Shown here one piece after another: positions 47,403-58,490 of a DNA stretch of 64,000 nt. Made by a program: the position numbers and the translations under genes. Source of the DNA: Nectonema munidae (lineage: Eukaryota > Nematomorpha > Nectonematoida > Nectonematidae); assembly GCA_030549495.1 (NCBI GenBank), contig JAUIRK010000673.1, positions 1,302,001-1,366,000 on the forward strand, written 5' to 3'. Each line of letters opens with the position of its first letter. The first letter of the stretch is position 1. The notes below the pieces were generated by a model. The model was not told where the DNA came from. It saw nothing but the letters and a program-made list of their open reading frames with translations, and searched no databases.

Positions 47403-48741
47403 CAGGGGTTCTTAACCTGGGGTCCATGGAAGGGCATCAGGGGGTACGTGAAGATCAAATTAAAAATTAAGATTTACATTCACTATATTCAGCAACAAGT
47501 GTGCACATTTCAGAAGGAAAAAACCAAGCTTATAATTTTGCACCTCATCTTGTTCTACCTCAACAACTGTTCTTTCTTATTTCCTGTCTGCGATGTAGTG
47601 TGACTATTCATAGACCCCATTAACATGGACATTTTACGAGGTATCATATGACGTCGTCCCATATGCTGTAGCGTACCTGTACTCTACAAGACTGCATTGC
47701 AAGAATTAGCTAGTAGACCTACTGCAATGCTTGGCAACAGATTTGGTTTTGCTGCATTGGTGCAGAAAGAATCTCCTCAGGCCATCATGACCCAAAGCTT
47801 TTTACATCTACATGAATTGGCGTCAAAGACTCTGCCACCACTTCTGAAAGAAATCTTCTCTACTTGCGTGAAATCGTCAACTTCATCAGAGCCAGGGCCG
47901 TGAACCATCGTGTTTTCAAGAGGTTTTGTCATGAAATGAGATCACAATATGAAGTTCTCTACCACACAGAAGTTCGCGGGCTTTCAAGAGGACAAATCTT
48001 GAAGCGTTTGATTGAGTAGAAGTTTGACTGTTTTCCGAGAAAAAGAAAGCCCATTTTCAGAACAGTTTGATAGTGAAAAGTTGATCAATGGCTTGGCCTA
48101 CTTGGCCCACATTTTAGGTCTTATGAATTAGGTGACTTTTGATATTAAGGAACTGATATTACCATTATGGATCAGAAAGACTCCAAGCCTTTCTGGCCAA
48201 GCTACCACTGTAGGAGAGGAGGTTGTAGGCAAGGTAACTATACAAACTTTCCAATATTAGAGGAAGTGCTTTCACAGCATGGAACTGAGAATATCATAGC
48301 CCTGTCAATTTCTCTGCAGGGACAATTCTGCAATCATCTGGGTACTCTGCAGAACTCTTTTAAATGTTACTTCTTCTCAGGTGACCTTAAAATTGAAAAA
48401 TGGATTTGTAACCCCAAGAGCCTTGGAGAATTCTGGTGTGCGTTAACAAAAGCCTATCATCGTCTGGTAAAGCGAGCCGTCTCACTGAAATGAACTTTTG
48501 AGCCAAATTAAACTTTTGTCTTGTTTAATTTGCACAAGATGATTGTATTTCAGTTTTCAGATTGTTTGCTTTATTCATACTTTGTGCATGTCATGTAATA
48601 TATGCGATTTAATAAAGTACATTCATTGCATGCAACGTTATTTTTATTTACATTTCTCTAGGATTTTTATTTACATTTCTCTATTTTCATAACTTTCACC
48701 AGATTCTCAAAGGGGTCCTCAAAAAAGGTTAAGAACCTCTG
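47403..48741 (+). mobile_element. Young internally deleted hAT element (1339 bp) with perfect target duplication
   Basis: The ends are CAGGGGTTCTTAACCTGGGG on the left and AAAGGTTAAGAACCTCTG on the right, imperfect inverted repeats of about 16 bp flanked by ATATAGAA on both sides. Inside, plus-strand pieces match ZBED/SCAND3-type hAT transposases: AMLGNRFGFAALVQKESPQA near 47725, FLHLHELASKTLPPLLKEIF, HTEVRGLSRGQILKRLIE near 47970 and LGEFWCALTKAYHRLVKRAV near 48425. The BED N-terminus, the catalytic start and the C-terminal dimerisation block are absent, and stops interrupt the rest (for example at 47901 and 48018). It is a non-autonomous deletion derivative. The intact flanking duplication suggests a fairly recent insertion mobilised in trans. 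Confidence 0.92.
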
Positions 48742-48749
48742 ATATAGAA
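48742..48749. repeat. Right target-site duplication of the hAT insertion
   Basis: ATATAGAA, an exact match to 47395-47402. Confidence 0.85.
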
Positions 48750-49429
48750 AGTTGCAGTATCAGAGTGACATAAGGCAGTACACTCTCTCTTATAGGTCTT
48801 TAAAAATGCAATGCTATGTTGAATTTTATATATATTAAAAAATAATAAACTCTCACAAAGTTTTTGCAAACACTAACAAATTTAATATCTCTTATTGCAA
48901 TTATTTCTTTGTTTTATTTATGAATTATCAAACACATAATTATACAAGAAATACATTATTTCGCAGTAAGACCATTTATTTTTTGCATTTTTTTAATAAA
49001 ATGTTAGTCATTAAGTGTCCATGTTCCCAATTGGGAACTTAGATTTTAAAAAATGATTAAAGTGAAAGATAAAAGTTTTTGTTAAAAATATGCCAATTTA
49101 TAAAGGTTAAAACCTCGAATTTTAGAGTTACCTGAATAATTTTCTGATTTTTCACTCAAAATTCTACTAATTTGTTTATTTTCAATCTTAATAATCATTG
49201 GAATATTGATGTTCTCAATTGGCAACATTGAGACAATTCGCGTATAAAATCTTAATAAGAAGTAAATTTATATCCAGAAAAATTGAAGCAAATTATAAAG
49301 AATTATTTAATTTTATAAGATTTTTGATTAACAAAATACTTTTTTTTTAGATTTCAGTAATTATATCTTTGTAATTTTGATTTTTTATCTTTCTAATTCT
49401 CATCTAATAACAAGAATTTCGTTCATAAA

Positions 49430-51060
49430 TACAAAGGTTACAAGAACCTTACCCGATGCAATATGTGAAATTGAAAATCTAGATGAGAAGACCAGTATGG
49501 TTGTACTTTCACCATCTCAAGTCGATGAATTAACAGATGAAGAATGTGATGAGCCATATAATGGAAATTCAAATAATGATGTTGCTGGCGAGATTGAAAT
49601 AAATATTAAAAACTTGACAAAGAGCTCACAGAAGCAGTCGTGTGGCGGTAGTGATGGCAAAGAAAAGAAGTTCAGATGGAGCAAAGGAGATTCAAGGAAA
49701 ACAAGATCATTCTCCGATACAAATATTCACTTTGCGGTTAAATATCCTGAATTGTTACAGAAAGCCACACTTGACATTGAGGAAAGCGAAAGATATGCTA
49801 AAAAAAAAGGCAACATCAATTTCCGGCCTTCCCTTGAAGAGATCAGAATATTTATTGTGATTATTCTTTTTTTAGGTTACCATAGTCTTCCTTCAATTAG
49901 AGATTATTGGAGCTTGGATGAGGATATGAATTTGGAGTTTATAAGAAAAGCAATTAATCGGAACAGATTCCAAGTAATAAAAAAGTATATATACATCGCA
50001 CTAATAATGATGATCTCAATAAAGAAGACAGAATTACTAAAGTTTTATTTATTTGGTCCAGATTTGCTGCAGTTTGGCGTTTTGGCAGGTATTCATCGCT
50101 TGACGAACAAATGATACCATATTATGGGAAAAATAGTCTCAAACAATATATAAAAGCGAAACCGATCAAATTTTATATGAAAATTTAGGATTTAGCATCT
50201 TCAACTTGATTTTCTTATAACTGATATTTACACTTGGAAAAGATTACAAAGATGAGTATGTGGGGACTTTAGGAGAGAGAGAGAGAGTAGTTAGAAGACT
50301 CACATCAATAAATAATTGAGCAAAAAGAAGAGCACATTATCTTCACGGATAACTATTTTTCTTATGTTACATTTTGGGAGAGCAGGTTTTAAATGCACTG
50401 GTACGATTAGAGTCGAGCGCATCAGTATTTGCCCAATATCAGACGTTAAGAGAAGATGAAAGAAAGAAGAGAGTTTGAAACCTTCCATTCTCAAGATGTA
50501 ACTTGTTGTCAGTCAAATGACAATCGTCCAGTGATTATAATTTCAAATTGCTACGGAGCTTCTCCTTGTTGTAAAAAGCTTTAAGATGGGTAAAAGCTAT
50601 GAAAACAAGAAAAGAAATAAATAAACGCTTTGTTAAAAATAAGTATAATAAATACATGAGCGGGGTTGAAAGCTAACGTTTGTCTCAGTACAGACCGAGT
50701 TTTAGAGGCAAAAAATCGTAGGATTGTATATGGATAAACCTACTCAAGATGTGCGTTGTGTCATCGTGGCTTTTCAGTAAGAAATTAGGATCAAACAAAA
50801 GTCATTTGAAGTTTTGAAGAGAGATTACCAGGTCTCTTGTTCACTCCCAGGACTTGAATATCTCAAGAGGATCGTGTAAAAGACCTTTAGATTCCATAAG
50901 AAGTGTAATCCTGCCTCATCAACCAAAACAATCAACACAAGGAAGATGTAAACTTTATAAAAAAAACTGTCGTTTGCGATGCAAAACATGCGATGTGAGG
51001 CTTCATTTGAATTTCATCACTGAATGTTCTTTCATCGTTAATTTTTTGTTTTATATTTTC
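49430..51060 (+). mobile_element. piggyBac-type transposase copy, decayed
   Basis: From about 49430 a frame reads SPSQVDELTDEECDE, then KFRWSKGDSRKT, LEEIRIFIVIILFLGYHSLP and SIRDYWSLDED, the N-terminal half of piggyBac/PGBD transposases (open to 50114). After frame changes come SLDEQMIPYYGKNSLKQYIK (catalytic Asp region, near 50100), GFKCTGTIRVERISICPISD (near 50380-50450), YRPSFRG-like residues near 50690, and at about 50940-51030 the Cys-rich domain with GRCKLYKKNCRLRCKTCDVR. Stops and frameshifts from about 50020 onward make it inactive. Flanking terminal repeats with TTAA were not resolved, though short palindromes (TTCCCAATTGGGAA at about 49023) lie just upstream. Confidence 0.88.
50274..50287. 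repeat. Short (GA)n run inside the piggyBac copy
   Basis: Seven tandem GA units within the decayed coding region, which disrupt the frame there. Confidence 0.8.
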
Positions 51061-51559
51061 ATTGCTAATTTAAATAAAATTTTCAAATTTTTTTATTCTT
51101 TTTTCCCATATGAGGACATGTAAAAAATAGTAAAAAAAAATTTTTATTTAGAGCTCATATTTTACGTTTATTGCATTAAAAAGTGACAAGCAAAACTATT
51201 ATTGAATAAAAATTCATTTAACATAAACTCGGCACTGGGTTGAAAATGTTTAATATTTCACAAAAAATGTTCGCTTTCAGTAAAAATATAATGAATTTAT
51301 GAAATTATTTTTTAAAAATAATATCCAGAATAGCGTTTTATATATTTTTAATTTTTATTTGAAGTTTCATACGTTGATAGTGGGCAACAAAAATTTTGCT
51401 AAAATCTTTTACTTTACTTAGCTGATTTTCCAAAAATGACATATATTTTTTTCAATCAGGTCAGGTGTTTGCAAATTTTATTGATTGAATGTTACTGAAA
51501 TTTTGTTATTGAATAGTAAAGATTTATAAAATTCATCAAATGATGTCACTATTTCTCAA

Positions 51560-52260
51560 ATTTTAAGCGTTAAACTCTAGAATGCTCAGCAGAAAGATTA
51601 TCTTTTTATAGAGTCCAACTGTAATCACTCATGATCGCATCCAAGCGTCATTCATACCCCGCCCACATTTCTTTCATGTCGAGGTGAAATCTCTCTCTTT
51701 CTTCGTTACGCATTGGTCCCAGTTTTTCGCGAAATAGATCGGAAATAAATCATGCAATTTGATACGAATGTTGCATCCAACTTTTTCAAAACATTCACCA
51801 TATTAGGGACAAATTTTAATAGCCGTTACCATCTTTATTATTGACAAGAAAGTTCTTTACGACAAGAACAAAAACTTTCCACTCTTTCAGTTCAAGATTA
51901 TTTATTGATTTCTCTAATTCAGTATCTAAGATTTGAGGACTTTCATAAATGATAAAAAAAAAGCTCCAGAAAAAGTTTGGCACAAATAATTGAAACGTTG
52001 TTAAACTGTTTGATCAAGCTGAGCTTTATACGCAACGATGGAACTTGAATTCTGCGTGTCTATAAGTTATTCATTTTCTAGGATCTAGAAGACATCAACT
52101 CATTTTGCACTCGCTAGTCTTTCTTGTAGTTTTGAACACGACCCTGCTATACCACCAGCAAACGAAGCACGGATACTTGGTAAATCGAGATTGTTGTCAA
52201 AACAAACTTTACCATTTCTAAATCAAAATAAACAAACAATTACTTACAAATTTTCTCCAG
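51560..52260 (-). pseudogene. Broken copy of a widespread uncharacterised animal protein family, probably mobile-element related
   Basis: Minus-strand pieces are, in order, NGKVCFDNNLDLPSIRASFA (about 52210), IVAYKAQLDQTV, NYLCQTFSG, VVKNFLVNNKDGN, CFEKVGCNIRIKLHDL and DLFREKLGPMRNEERERFHL, then DMKEMWAGYE and IMSDYSWTL. I recall a family common in arthropods and cnidarians with 'LPPLHIKLGL+KQFVKAL', 'F.YL...FP.LS', 'LGC.MS+K+HFL.SHL..F', 'G..SDE.GERFHQDI..ME' and '+ADYCW.L'; the order and spacing fit. Its function is unknown to me and it behaves like a multicopy element. The copy is broken in several places. Identification is from memory of the family pattern. Confidence 0.6.
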
Positions 52261-52769
52261 TAAATATTTTACAGTTTAATACTTCTCCTCCATTGCAGCT
52301 TAAATAAAATAATCGTAAATGTAAAATACATCGGATTTGAATATTTATTTTATGCATTTGTATAATACCACTAATTTAAATTAATTGCAAGCATTTTGTT
52401 ATTGATTGAAGCGTAGTGTATTTACTTGCAAAGATTTTTTAATTGATTAAATGAAATTTGTAATATAACGTAAATCCAATAACTATGCCACTGTTTAAAA
52501 CCGGCTTATTGAGTAAACCCCATCTTTATTTTGAATCAGCATAAGATAGTTAGTCAAAATCTTTTTGTAATTCCGTTTATATATTTCTTTGCTATTGTAC
52601 AAAATAAAAGATAAGCACGCGCAAATAATTATTAATATGTTTTTCAAGGACAAATAAAGTTAAAATTTTTACATAATGGTTACATTTTTAACAGGTTACA
52701 AAAAAATGTTCACTAATAACACTCCAAAGCTATTACATATAAAAATAAAGGTAAAAAAAAGTTAAAGTA

Positions 52770-52908
52770 AAGGTATTGTGGGGTGTTTTGCTCGAAAAGG
52801 CACAATTGCGCAGCTTTTATCGAGATATAAAGAAAGCAGGCTTGATGCGAGATCGAACCCAAGACCTTGAGTTATCGAATCAAGTATCTAACCAACCACG
52901 ATATTCAA
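52770..52908 (-). repeat. tRNA-derived SINE
   Basis: On the minus strand the head (52906-52842) reads TATCGTGGTTGGTTAGATAC, then TTGATTCGATAACTCAAGGT and CTTGGGTTCGATCTCGCATC. It shows an A-box (GTGGTTGGTTAGATACTTG), an anticodon-arm-like stem and a canonical B-box (GGTTCGATC). No acceptor stem closes it, and non-tRNA sequence (AGCCTGCTTTC, then TTTATCTCG-like body) follows, ending in a T-rich tail near 52750. That makes it a SINE rather than a functional tRNA gene. Confidence 0.65.
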
Positions 52909-53219
52909 AACACAAGAAAATTTGGATTCACCAGTGTCAAATTTACAAAATTCAAAATTCACCCTTAAAAGTAGAAGCAAAGAGGGAAAACTGCATTCAT
53001 AGATTTCACAAGAATGTTAAGATGAAAATAAATAATTAATAAAAATACAGAGAGGAGGAATTTATATAAGGTCGGCATAAAGCGATGAAGATTATAAATC
53101 AAAAGTTAATAATACATCATGTAGTGCATATTTGATATTTTTAAAAAGTGTTGTAGCAATTCATAGATTATGAAGACTAAAACTAGCTCTATAAATATGT
53201 ATTCTCATCATATTTATGA

Positions 53220-53570
53220 CGCTGTAAACATTGAAAGAGTCGAAAGGACTATTACCAAAAAGATTGGGTTATGAGGAAAGACTAAAAAAATAAATTCGCC
53301 TTCCATGATGTACAAATTCAAAAGAAGAGCCATGATTACAGTGTACAACATTGTAAATGGGAACTTGAAGGTAAATCCGAAAATTTTCTAAGAGAACACA
53401 AAGATTTCATACATACAAGTTTCAAAAATCTCATTGCAAAAAGTCAAACCTAAAAAGATTTTTCTCTCAACGTATGATCAACGATGGGAACTCTTTGCCT
53501 GATTATATTGTTCAATCGCCTTCCTTGAATGTTTTTAAGAATAGACTATAGATAGCTTTTGGAAGGAAAA
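53220..53570 (+). mobile_element. LINE 3' end: C-terminal domain of a CR1/L2/jockey-like reverse transcriptase
   Basis: Frames joined by eye read NIERVERTITKKIGL, MYKFKRRAMITVYNIVNGNL and KVNPKIF. Near 53460-53540 come the residues of 'FLSQR+IN+WN.LP..++..PSLN.FKNRL' (FSLNV, then MGTLCLIILFNRLP and NVFKNRL in shifting frames). This arrangement is diagnostic of the C-terminal domain of many CR1/L2/jockey-type LINE proteins. It is broken by frameshifts and is a 5'-truncated fossil, the usual LINE shape. Confidence 0.65.
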
Positions 53571-53789
53571 AATGTGTGATCACTTTTAATACCTTGAATT
53601 TAATAAAATTCTTTAGTCACTTCTTTAGATCTAAGCCGTCATCAACAAAGGCTATCAATGAGCCAGAGAAAAAGTGAAGATTGAAGACCTCTGCCAATTC
53701 ACCGTTATCATCAACAAAAGTCTATCAATGAGCCAAGAAGTTTGAAGATCTATATCAACTTTCGTTAATATAATAAAATTTTATTATAC

Positions 53790-53888
53790 AGATTAATACA
53801 CCATATAACACTATTAGCAGCTCAAAATACACACTACCAAGAATCCTATGTTTCGAGCGAAGCGAGAAACGACCACGGGACCAGCTAG
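53790..53888 (+). mobile_element. Helitron-like 3' terminus
   Basis: The sequence TTTCGAGCGAAGCGAGAAAC can form a short hairpin and is followed by GACCACGGGACCAGCTAG and then T. A GC-rich hairpin near CTRR, with T as the next base, is the Helitron 3' end pattern. 'CGAGCGAAGCGAG...CGGG...CTAG' is typical of many invertebrate copies. The 5' end and any Rep/helicase coding were not found, so it is a short or truncated copy. Confidence 0.5.
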
Positions 53889-53899
53889 TATGATAATAA

Positions 53900-56180
53900 T
53901 TACTGAAATACTTTCATTGGAGTAAAATTTCTATTTCTTGTGAAATCTGTATAGACCTAAGCCAACGCTAACCGTATGTCTGCCATTTTAAACATAATGA
54001 TGAAATGAAAGGTTTATTCACATTTCTTGGAAATAGCTATGGATAAGAAGCGTATTACAATTACTTGTATTGATGATTCATTATATCCAATATGTCAAAG
54101 AAGCATTTGTATCTTTAAAATAAAATCAGTGCTACTCAATCTCTCATCACATGTTCTACACCGGATATATTAAATGGAAATACTACTTTAACTACTGCTT
54201 CTGGCTTATATACTGTTCAAAAAACCATATATAAGGAGTAGAGTTAAGCTATCAGATCCTCACTTTTTCTAGGATTGTCGCTGTTTTACCCTGTGCTTAA
54301 CAACGAAATCTCGGGGAATATAAAAGAATTCGGACTTTTTTCAGCTATTTTAGAATTTCAAAAGATGAATTTTAAAAAATCCATCCCCAATTATGATTAA
54401 TTTTCGTTTTTTAGAATAAAAACGTTTCGTTTACTTTCATATATTTCTCATATCAATCATTCTGTAAGATTTTTTAAGAAGAAGAATTTATTGGGAAAAA
54501 ATACAAGAACATGAAAAAAGTAGACTTATGCCAAGTCGACTTAGACGGAGTTATTAAAATCAAAAAGAGTTACTACGTTTTCCTACCATGCTACATTTTT
54601 ATCATTCATGGATCTAATAATGCATGGCCATTCGCATCCAATTCTACCAAATCTGAAAGAGATGTAATTTATTTGGAAAATTTACGGAAAAGTTTATTAA
54701 AGTGAAAAAATATAGCTTAGATATCAAAAACAAATAAACAAAATAAAAATTTTATAATTGGAAGAAGTTTTGGGTCTTTTCGTTTATTAGATAGCCACAT
54801 CAAGTAATCACCATTTCGTCTGCCTTTTATAGCTATTTATTTACCCGTTTATTTACCATTGAAGGTATACTCGTTTACCTTTTAAAACGATTGTTTATTT
54901 CAATGCCTGAATATGCGCAAAAGTCATAGTTTCCAGAGAAAATATATAGAAATGGTGACAATTTTTCGCGTTGATCATTTTTAAGTGGATTTTAATTGAA
55001 TATATTCATCATCTCTTTGTTTTAATTGCTTCTATAAAATCTAAGTCTTTCTTCATTGCCTCCTGGTGCAGGTTTCTTTTTAGGCAGGCACTTATTAGGC
55101 AATTCTCTAGATGGCTGTGGAAAAAATTCTTACCTAAAAAAACAACGGGAAATTTTTTTACAACCTTTAATAATAATTAAAAGAAAACCAAACACATTTT
55201 TGACTATCACTGATAATGTAAACATATTTTGTTAAAATTGTGCTATTGGAAAAGGTTTCATAATTAAACATTAGATCCTTTCTAAACAGTTGTTAACTTT
55301 TTGTGATTGTTCAAAAAAAAGAAAATATCTTACGTCTTTTTCCTTTCTTGATAATAACCTTAGATTTTTCTAACGCTACCTAGTTTTTCTTCCATGCTTT
55401 TCTGTTTGAGCGCGTTCTATCACTGTTTCATTCAACTTTGCTTAGTTGCCAAATGTTACCACAACTATCAGTTCATTTTCTCATAATGATTTGATTTTAA
55501 AAAAATTCGCTCACTTCCATAGCATTCCTCATTTTCTGAAACTGTCCAAATTTTGCCAGTACGAAAATATTAAAGACAGCTTTGTGTGAGTGCGACCTTT
55601 AAATATTACTTAGAGGAAAATTTTGAAACCTCTGTTACATAAAGAGATAATATATATTAATTTTAATATGTACATCTAACATTTAAATGTCCAACATAAA
55701 ACACATGTGCAACAGAATGAACGCATACCCATTTCTCCCTTTTATTCATTAAAATTACCTGTGAAAAATACTTACTCTGCATCACTATCATCTGAATCTG
55801 AGGCTTGGTCATATATTCACTATTTTAGCAATGCAATAATATAAAGACGTATAGCTTATTCTAACTCTACTGAACAACTAGTGCTATATTTATTTTAAAG
55901 TATCGATACACAAACAATTATATAAGTTTATAAACTACATTTTCATAAAATATAAATTTAGGGTAATTGTCCAGTTTACGTATCTGTCAATCAAAAATTT
56001 TTTGAGAGATACGACTTTTGCAAAAGCAAGCTACAATGAGTGTCAGTTGTCTGACTCACATGACACCTTCGCCTCAGTGCGATAGTACTTCGTTTTGACG
56101 AGTGGACTTGCATTTCAGATTCCTGATTTGACAAAAACACATTGAGGGGAAAACTCAAAATTATTGGATGGGTGTGAATC
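53900..56180. other. AT-rich stretch, nothing recognised
   Basis: Open frames at 54511-54705, 54971-55180 and 55991-56263 lack recognisable motifs. No RNA gene or clear transposon was seen. Confidence 0.4.
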
Positions 56181-56204
56181 AATGGAATGGTAAAAAATTT
56201 AGGT

Positions 56205-56700
56205 CGATTTGTGCCCAAATATCCCTTGTAATTGAATACATATACAATTTGAACGTAATTCACAGAGACATTACAACAAAGTCTTAAACATCAAAGAGTA
56301 GACTCGGTACAAATTACTACAAGGCTCCAGAAATTCAACGAGGATTTTTATACTCTATTGATTGGTACAGTTACGGGAGAACGATTTCGAATCTTCCCAA
56401 GGTGAGCAGATGTTTAAAGAAGTTTCACGATTTACTGAGCTGTCTGATGCAAGAATAGTCATTGTTACGCTTTACAGCGAAAGAAAACAAGAAACACTAT
56501 TTTTTCAAAATTGTTTCTAGGAAAAAGGGCGTTGTAAAGTGGTGGGCATAGTAAGTCAAAGTAATTGCGCAAAATGTGGGTAAGCGGATGGGTTTGCCAT
56601 CTCAAGGAAGTAAGCGATCTTGCTTGGCATAGCTTATCAAAGTGTGAGCGAATAAAACCCCAGCAAGACCTGTCAAAGGACGATTAAGCTCATTGAGAGC
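56205..56700 (+). pseudogene. Protein-kinase (AGC/GRK-like) pseudogene fragment
   Basis: The frame reads AQISLVIEYIYNLNVIHRDI with a stop shortly after, and on the same frame GTNYYKAPEIQRGFLYSIDW and YSYGR. These match the HRD catalytic-loop block and the APE helix with 'SIDWWS.G' of protein kinases. The 60-70 bases that should hold the Lys/Asn and DFG motifs between them are largely missing, and HRDIKPEN is degraded to HRDITTKS. After a frame change, FKEVSRFTELSDARI and, further on, HSLSKCERIKPQQDLSKDD resemble the C-lobe and the AGC-type 'KPP..P..SKDD' tail. There are no splice sites between blocks, so a processed pseudogene is likely. The subfamily is uncertain. Confidence 0.5.
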
Positions 56701-57554
56701 TTAACGCCCTTCAACATCTGGTGAGAAAATAGAAGCTCAGAGTAATCCTAGTCAATCGACAGACATATATACCGTTATACCGTCAAAAGCTTTAATCAAA
56801 AATTTGAATATAGAAAACGAGGAGTTCTTCTATATCACGCAATAGTGAACTCATCCCTCTCATCAAACGTTTCTCAAATGAAATATAATTAGAAGGTTGT
56901 TTTAAATTTGAAGTTTTATTATTTAGTATCACGCTCTTCAGTTTTGACACACAAATATTTGGAAATATTCTGGCTTTCTTTTACAAAATCATTGATTTTT
57001 AAATTCAATAATGAATCCTTTGTCAAAAAATTCAGAGCTCGCCAATTTTCTCTTATAAATCAGCCATTAGGAAAACGCCGATTCAATAGTCATTTTATAT
57101 TTCTCTTCGAATTTTTGTCGTGAGTGAACAATTCGCTTTAAAACGATTGGCCGAAACAAAATCTTACGATGTAAAATAAATTGTCAAATGATCACACATC
57201 ACTTTTCATAATTTTGATAAAGATATAAAGAAAGTAATTTACGACATTATTTAATAAATAAATTGAAAAATGATGAATACTTTGAGCATGCTCTCTTCTA
57301 GAGCAAGAGTGTGCTAAATAAAACATACATTTTCCATATGTACTAGTCAGCTTTTGCGTATGATTATATCATTTTGCTTCTTTTTAATAAATATTCTGCG
57401 AGAAATTATTATCATTTGAACGTCTTTAGTAAGTGATAAAGCACACGTCACATTACTTATGCATGCATATTTTTCCAATAAACATGGCAACTTTGTAGCA
57501 AATGTCAATCAAATATTTGATTGATGATAAAATTGCTTACGAAAATACTCACTC

Positions 57555-57655
57555 AAATTTTAAAACAAAATTAATTTTTTTATACCAAATCGACCATGCT
57601 GCTTTCATTTATCGACTTTGTTTTCATAATTATTTGCGCATATTAATTATTATTA
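57555..57655 (+). repeat. Single dispersed unit related to the 32-kb tandem array
   Basis: TTTTTATACCAAATCGACCA followed by TGCTGCTTTCATTTATCGAC matches the core motif of the 136-151 bp units at 31.94-32.47 kb, including the preceding CAAATTTTAAAACAAAATTA-type sequence. Confidence 0.5.
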
Positions 57656-57779
57656 TCCGTACTTTCATGATTTTAAACTTTTTGAATAATTTTGAATAAA
57701 AGGAAAACTGTAGTTGTTTTTAATTTGTGATGCTTGAAAGCATCGAAAATGTTTTTTTTGCAAAATTGAAAAAAGATGG

Positions 57780-57787
57780 GTGTATAG
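57780..57787. repeat. Left target-site duplication of the 695-bp hAT
   Basis: GTGTATAG; the right copy at 58483-58490 is GTATATAG (7 of 8 identical). Confidence 0.65.
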
Positions 57788-58482
57788 TAGGGTGTCCACC
57801 CCGGGATTCCTCGTCCTCGAGTTCGCGGGGAATCGTGAAATTTCAAAATCCTCGTCCTCGAAAAAAAAATTTTAATTTCCTCGGGGAATTTTTGAAAAAA
57901 AAAATTTTGTCGAATCCGACGACAAAAATATCGAAGTAACGGAGAAGAAAGATGAAACATTAATCGTTAGCAACCAAAAAACAGAGAAGAAAAGCGTGAA
58001 GGAGGAATTGGACGAATTTCTGAAGATTAATGAAAATGAAGAACGTGAAACTAAAAGCAAGATTTCAAGCATAGAGGAAATAATGAAAAAAACATTTGAC
58101 CTTTATTTAGAAACAAATAGGAGGCGCGAAGTTTTAGAAACCTTATTCAAAAATTTAAAGAGCATAAAACCAACTTCTGTGGATGCCGAAAGAGTGTTTT
58201 CGTCAATGGGTTATTTTTCTACAAAAATAAGAAACCAGTTGAATGATGAAACTTTGAACGCTCTAATTTTTCTTAGATATTTTTTTAAAACATAAATCTT
58301 TTATGCATTAAAATTTTTTTCAATAAAAATCTTATATGAGACTTTTAAATTTTCTTTTCTGAACAGTTTTTACTGTAAAAAAATCGCTTTTTCTTCCCCG
58401 GGGAATCCCCGGAGAAATTTTCAAAAATTACGAGGTCCTCGTTCCCCGGGGAATGAAAAAAGACCTTAAAGTGGAGACACTA
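57788..58482 (+). mobile_element. 695-bp hAT derivative keeping only the dimerisation domain
   Basis: The ends TAGGGTGTCCACCCC and AAAGTGGAGACACTA form imperfect inverted repeats flanked by an 8-bp duplication with one mismatch. Just inside both ends are GC-rich CCTCG/CCCCGGGGAATC clusters in inverted orientation, unlike the surrounding DNA. An intact frame at 57996-58295, open upstream to about 57890, encodes KTFDLYLETNRRREVLETLF and SIKPTSVDAERVFSSMGYFS followed by TKIRNQLNDETLNALIFLRY, the hAT C-terminal dimerisation domain. The BED and catalytic parts are absent. The preserved frame is notable for a deletion derivative. Confidence 0.88.
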
Positions 58483-58490
58483 GTATATAG
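58483..58490. repeat. Right target-site duplication of the 695-bp hAT
   Basis: GTATATAG, paired with GTGTATAG at 57780-57787. Confidence 0.65.

Noticed and set aside
49640-49860. Second frame overlapping the piggyBac transposase
   Set aside because: A Lys-rich shadow in another frame of a recognised transposase.
52842-52906. Functional tRNA gene
   Set aside because: The A- and B-boxes are good but no acceptor stem closes, and a non-tRNA body follows, so it is a SINE.
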